DNA of 7,705 nt, taken from NCBI GenBank assembly GCA_963693635.1, contig CAVOBC010000228.1, positions 1-7,705 on the forward strand. The letters run 5' to 3'. A program made the translations under genes and the position numbers. Positions 5,797-7,705 of the stretch are shown piece after piece. Numbering within the stretch: position 1 is the first letter of the stretch; each line of letters opens with the position of its first letter. The DNA is from CAVOBC01 sp963693635. Lineage in GTDB: Bacteria > Pseudomonadota > Gammaproteobacteria > Pseudomonadales > Azotimanducaceae. Below the pieces are notes generated by a model that had not been told where the DNA came from, did no database searches, and worked only from the letters and a program-made list of their open reading frames with translations.

Positions 5797-6925
5797 CGGG
5801 CGTTGTCGCCGATGTTCCGGGCGGGTCATTCCGATCCTGGTCGAGGAACTCAGTTAACAGGGCCACGCTCTTGATTTGGACGTAGACGTCTTGCCCGACG
5901 GTGAGCCCAAGCCGATCGCGGGACTTGCGCGTTATCCGGGCAAGCAGATATTGCGGGCCTATTGCGAGGCGGACAAGCTGGCTGGGCGTTTGCGTGTTTT
6001 CAATCTCTGCGACGGTCGCCTGCAGGATGTTGAGGATGCTGGTGTTGGTCGGTTGGGTGGTCGCGATGCTGACGTCCCGGGCCGGAATGCGCACCCGCAC
6101 GCGTCGCCCGGGCGTAAGCGCTCCGGTTGCGACGCTGATTTCGCCGCCCGCAAACGTCAGCGTTGACAGGCCGTAGTCGTCAGAGGTCGCGCCGACCTCA
6201 CAGTCGATGACGCTCGCAGCGGACTCGGAGTGGGCGATGTCTGGCTCGATCAGGGTACTCAGTTCAAACACGCTGCCTTCGGCCGTGACGCGGCCGGCGT
6301 CCAGCAGGTACACGTAATCGGCGAGGTAGGTGATCTCTTCGATCGAGTGGCTGACGTACACCATAGGTACGCCGAGAACGCGGTGTAGTCGGGCGAGATA
6401 AGGCAGGATGCGTGAGCGTGCCGCAACGTCTACAGAACCCAGCGGTTCATCCATCAATATGCAGCGCGGACCGTTGAGTAAGACGCGAGCAATCGCGACG
6501 CGCTGACTCTCGCCGCCCGACAGTTCTGCGACCGGCTTGGGTAGAAGAGCGCGGAGGTCCATCCATTCGATGACCTGCTCGAGGGTCAGGTCATTGTCGG
6601 TCTTGCGGCGACGGATGGCATACATGAGATTGCCGGCGACATTGAGATGTGGCAATAGCTGCTGTCGTTGGAAGACGAAGCCAGCGCCGCGTGCGTGGAT
6701 CGGATGGCGGTATTTGCCGCGGCTCCAGGTTTCGCCGTCCATGTTGATATCGATCGTGTCCGCAGGGCTGCCCGCATCCAGGCCTGCCAGCAGCCGCAGA
6801 ATTGTCGTCTTGCCGGAACCGGATGGACCGTAGAGCGCGGTAATACCGGTGTCACGGATATCGAGGCTGACGTCGATCGTGAACCCGGACTCACGTTGGA
6901 CGTGGAATGTTGCTTGCAGACCCAT
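5789..6925 (-). CDS. modC: Molybdate ABC transporter ATP-binding protein ModC
   Basis: ModC is the ATPase of the molybdate (and tungstate) importer and sits on the cytoplasmic face of ModB. The 378 residues show Walker A GPSGSGKT (33-40), the Q-loop at Gln86 in FVFQRQQLLPHL, the ABC signature LSGGESQR (135-142), Walker B CILMDE (155-160), the D-loop GSVD, and the switch His193 in VYVSH. After the ATPase domain, residues about 295-355 (TSILNILQATVAEI to VYVQIKSVA) form a single Mop/TOBE oxyanion-binding domain. TSILN and QIKSVAL are typical of ModC and distinguish it from sulfate or iron ATPases. The last 20 or so residues after the Mop domain are an acidic, Pro/Thr-rich tail longer than usual. 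The ATG shares one base with the modB stop (TAATG), implying coupled translation. The stop lies just before the small ORF and srkA. Confidence 0.95.
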   Translation of the reverse strand: MGLQATFHVQRESGFTIDVSLDIRDTGITALYGPSGSGKTTILRLLAGLDAGSPADTIDINMDGETWSRGKYRHPIHARGAGFVFQRQQLLPHLNVAGNLMYAIRRRKTDNDLTLEQVIEWMDLRALLPKPVAELSGGESQRVAIARVLLNGPRCILMDEPLGSVDVAARSRILPYLARLHRVLGVPMVYVSHSIEEITYLADYVYLLDAGRVTAEGSVFELSTLIEPDIAHSESAASVIDCEVGATSDDYGLSTLTFAGGEISVATGALTPGRRVRVRIPARDVSIATTQPTNTSILNILQATVAEIENTQTPSQLVRLAIGPQYLLARITRKSRDRLGLTVGQDVYVQIKSVALLTEFLDQDRNDPPGTSATTPDV

Positions 6926-7605
6926 TAACCCAGCGTCCTCATCGAAAGGCGCCGGTTGAATGCATAGATGCCAAGCAAAAGCAGGAACGAAAAGCCAAGA
7001 AGGCCGACGGACAAGCGGTGTGCCTTCGCGTACTGCAGCGTTTCGACATGTTCGAAGATGGTGATGGACAGAACCCGGGTCTCCCCGGGAATGCTGCCGC
7101 CAATCATGAGCACGATGCCAAACTCGCCGATTGTGTGCGCGAAGGCGAGAGCGCCTGCGGTCACGAAACCTCGACGCGCGAGCGGAACCGCCACGGTGAA
7201 AAATCGGTCGAGCGGCGCTGCTCCGAGTGATGCGGCGGCCTCGAGGATGCTGTCCTCAATACTCTCAAAGGCGACCTGCAGGGGTTGCACGAAAAACGGC
7301 AAAGAATAGACGACCGATCCAAGTACGAGACCGGTGAACGTAAACGCGAGGCGTTCTCCAGTCAGTTGCCCGTAGAGCGCGCCAATCGGGCCGTCAGGCG
7401 CGAACGCAATGAGTAGGTAAAAGCCAATAACAGTCGGCGGCAGGATGAGTGGCAGCGCCACCAGCGGCTCAATCACGATGCGTGCGGCCGACCGCGAGCG
7501 CGCGAGCCACCAGGCGAGTGGCGTCGCGACTACCAGCAGGACCAGGGTCGTGATTAAAGCGAGCCTGGCCGTGAGCCACAGGGCAATCAGATCGGGGTCG
7601 TTCAC
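6925..7605 (-). CDS. modB: Molybdate ABC transporter permease ModB
   Basis: ModB forms the homodimeric membrane channel for molybdate. The 226 residues match the family's length and show about five membrane helices (near 10-34, 45-67, 86-108, 147-170 and 198-217). PLILPPTVIGFYLL (52-65) is the conserved ModB stretch. EAAASLGAAPLDRFFTVAVP (122-141) is the EAA loop that docks onto ModC. GEFG (160-163) followed by MIGG.IPG.T is a further ModB hallmark that separates it from sulfate permeases. The start is GTG at 7603-7605, overlapping the modA stop as GTGA (4-base overlap), so ribosomes probably re-initiate from modA. The stop shares one base with the modC start. Confidence 0.94.
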   Translation of the reverse strand: MNDPDLIALWLTARLALITTLVLLVVATPLAWWLARSRSAARIVIEPLVALPLILPPTVIGFYLLIAFAPDGPIGALYGQLTGERLAFTFTGLVLGSVVYSLPFFVQPLQVAFESIEDSILEAAASLGAAPLDRFFTVAVPLARRGFVTAGALAFAHTIGEFGIVLMIGGSIPGETRVLSITIFEHVETLQYAKAHRLSVGLLGFSFLLLLGIYAFNRRLSMRTLG

Positions 7606-7705
7606 GGCACCCGGTAGCCGTGATCCTGAATGATCCGGCGGGCGGTCGGCGATTGCATAAACCGGGTGAACTCGACGGCGTGTGGCCCGTCTGTGAGGCG
7701 CACCG
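7602..7705 (-). CDS. modA: Molybdate-binding periplasmic protein ModA, C-terminal end (partial)
   Basis: Only the last 33 residues are in the window; the 5' part lies beyond position 7705. They read VRLTDGPHAVEFTRFMQSPT then ARRIIQDHGYRVP, followed by TGA. This is the typical C-terminus of ModA-type binding proteins, 'A..F..FL.SP.AR.I....GY..P'. ModA captures molybdate in the periplasm and delivers it to ModB. Identity rests on this short motif plus the overlap with modB in the standard modABC order. Confidence 0.85.
   Translation of the reverse strand, partial: VRLTDGPHAVEFTRFMQSPTARRIIQDHGYRVP

Overview
The window reads as ordinary chromosomal DNA of a moderately GC-rich proteobacterium, most likely a gammaproteobacterium. 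The main reason is a full-length SrkA (YihE/RdoA-type) kinase that matches the enterobacterial protein motif for motif. HemJ and a ModABC molybdate importer fit the same placement. I see no sign of phage, plasmid, insertion sequence, CRISPR, tRNA or rRNA. The lineage is inferred from protein resemblance recalled from memory, not from a search.

Layout, left to right. (1) Positions 35-448, minus strand: a small four-helix HemJ-type protoporphyrinogen IX oxidase. (2) Positions 449-986: a 538-base gap with no intact gene. It holds what looks like the decayed, frameshifted remains of a TIR-domain gene (641-921). (3) Plus strand: a TauE/SafE (TSUP) membrane exporter (987-1727), a 199-base spacer with dyad symmetries, a GPH-family (MelB-like) cation symporter (1927-3420), and 53 bases later a PlsC-like acyltransferase (3474-4643). 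(4) Minus strand, convergent with the acyltransferase: the 3' end of modA, then modB, modC, a probable tiny ORF whose frame is disrupted, and srkA. modA/modB, modB/modC and small ORF/srkA all join through stop-start overlaps, so this looks like one transcript running from beyond position 7705 down to 4690.

Functionally the window combines haem synthesis (HemJ), uptake of molybdate (ModABC), a stress-response protein kinase (SrkA), and a transporter/acyltransferase pair of unknown substrate. None of these is a novel system in itself. The points most worth a second look are the TIR gene remnant, the unannotated small reading frame between modC and srkA that looks coding but lacks a clean start in its own frame, and the symporter-acyltransferase pairing.
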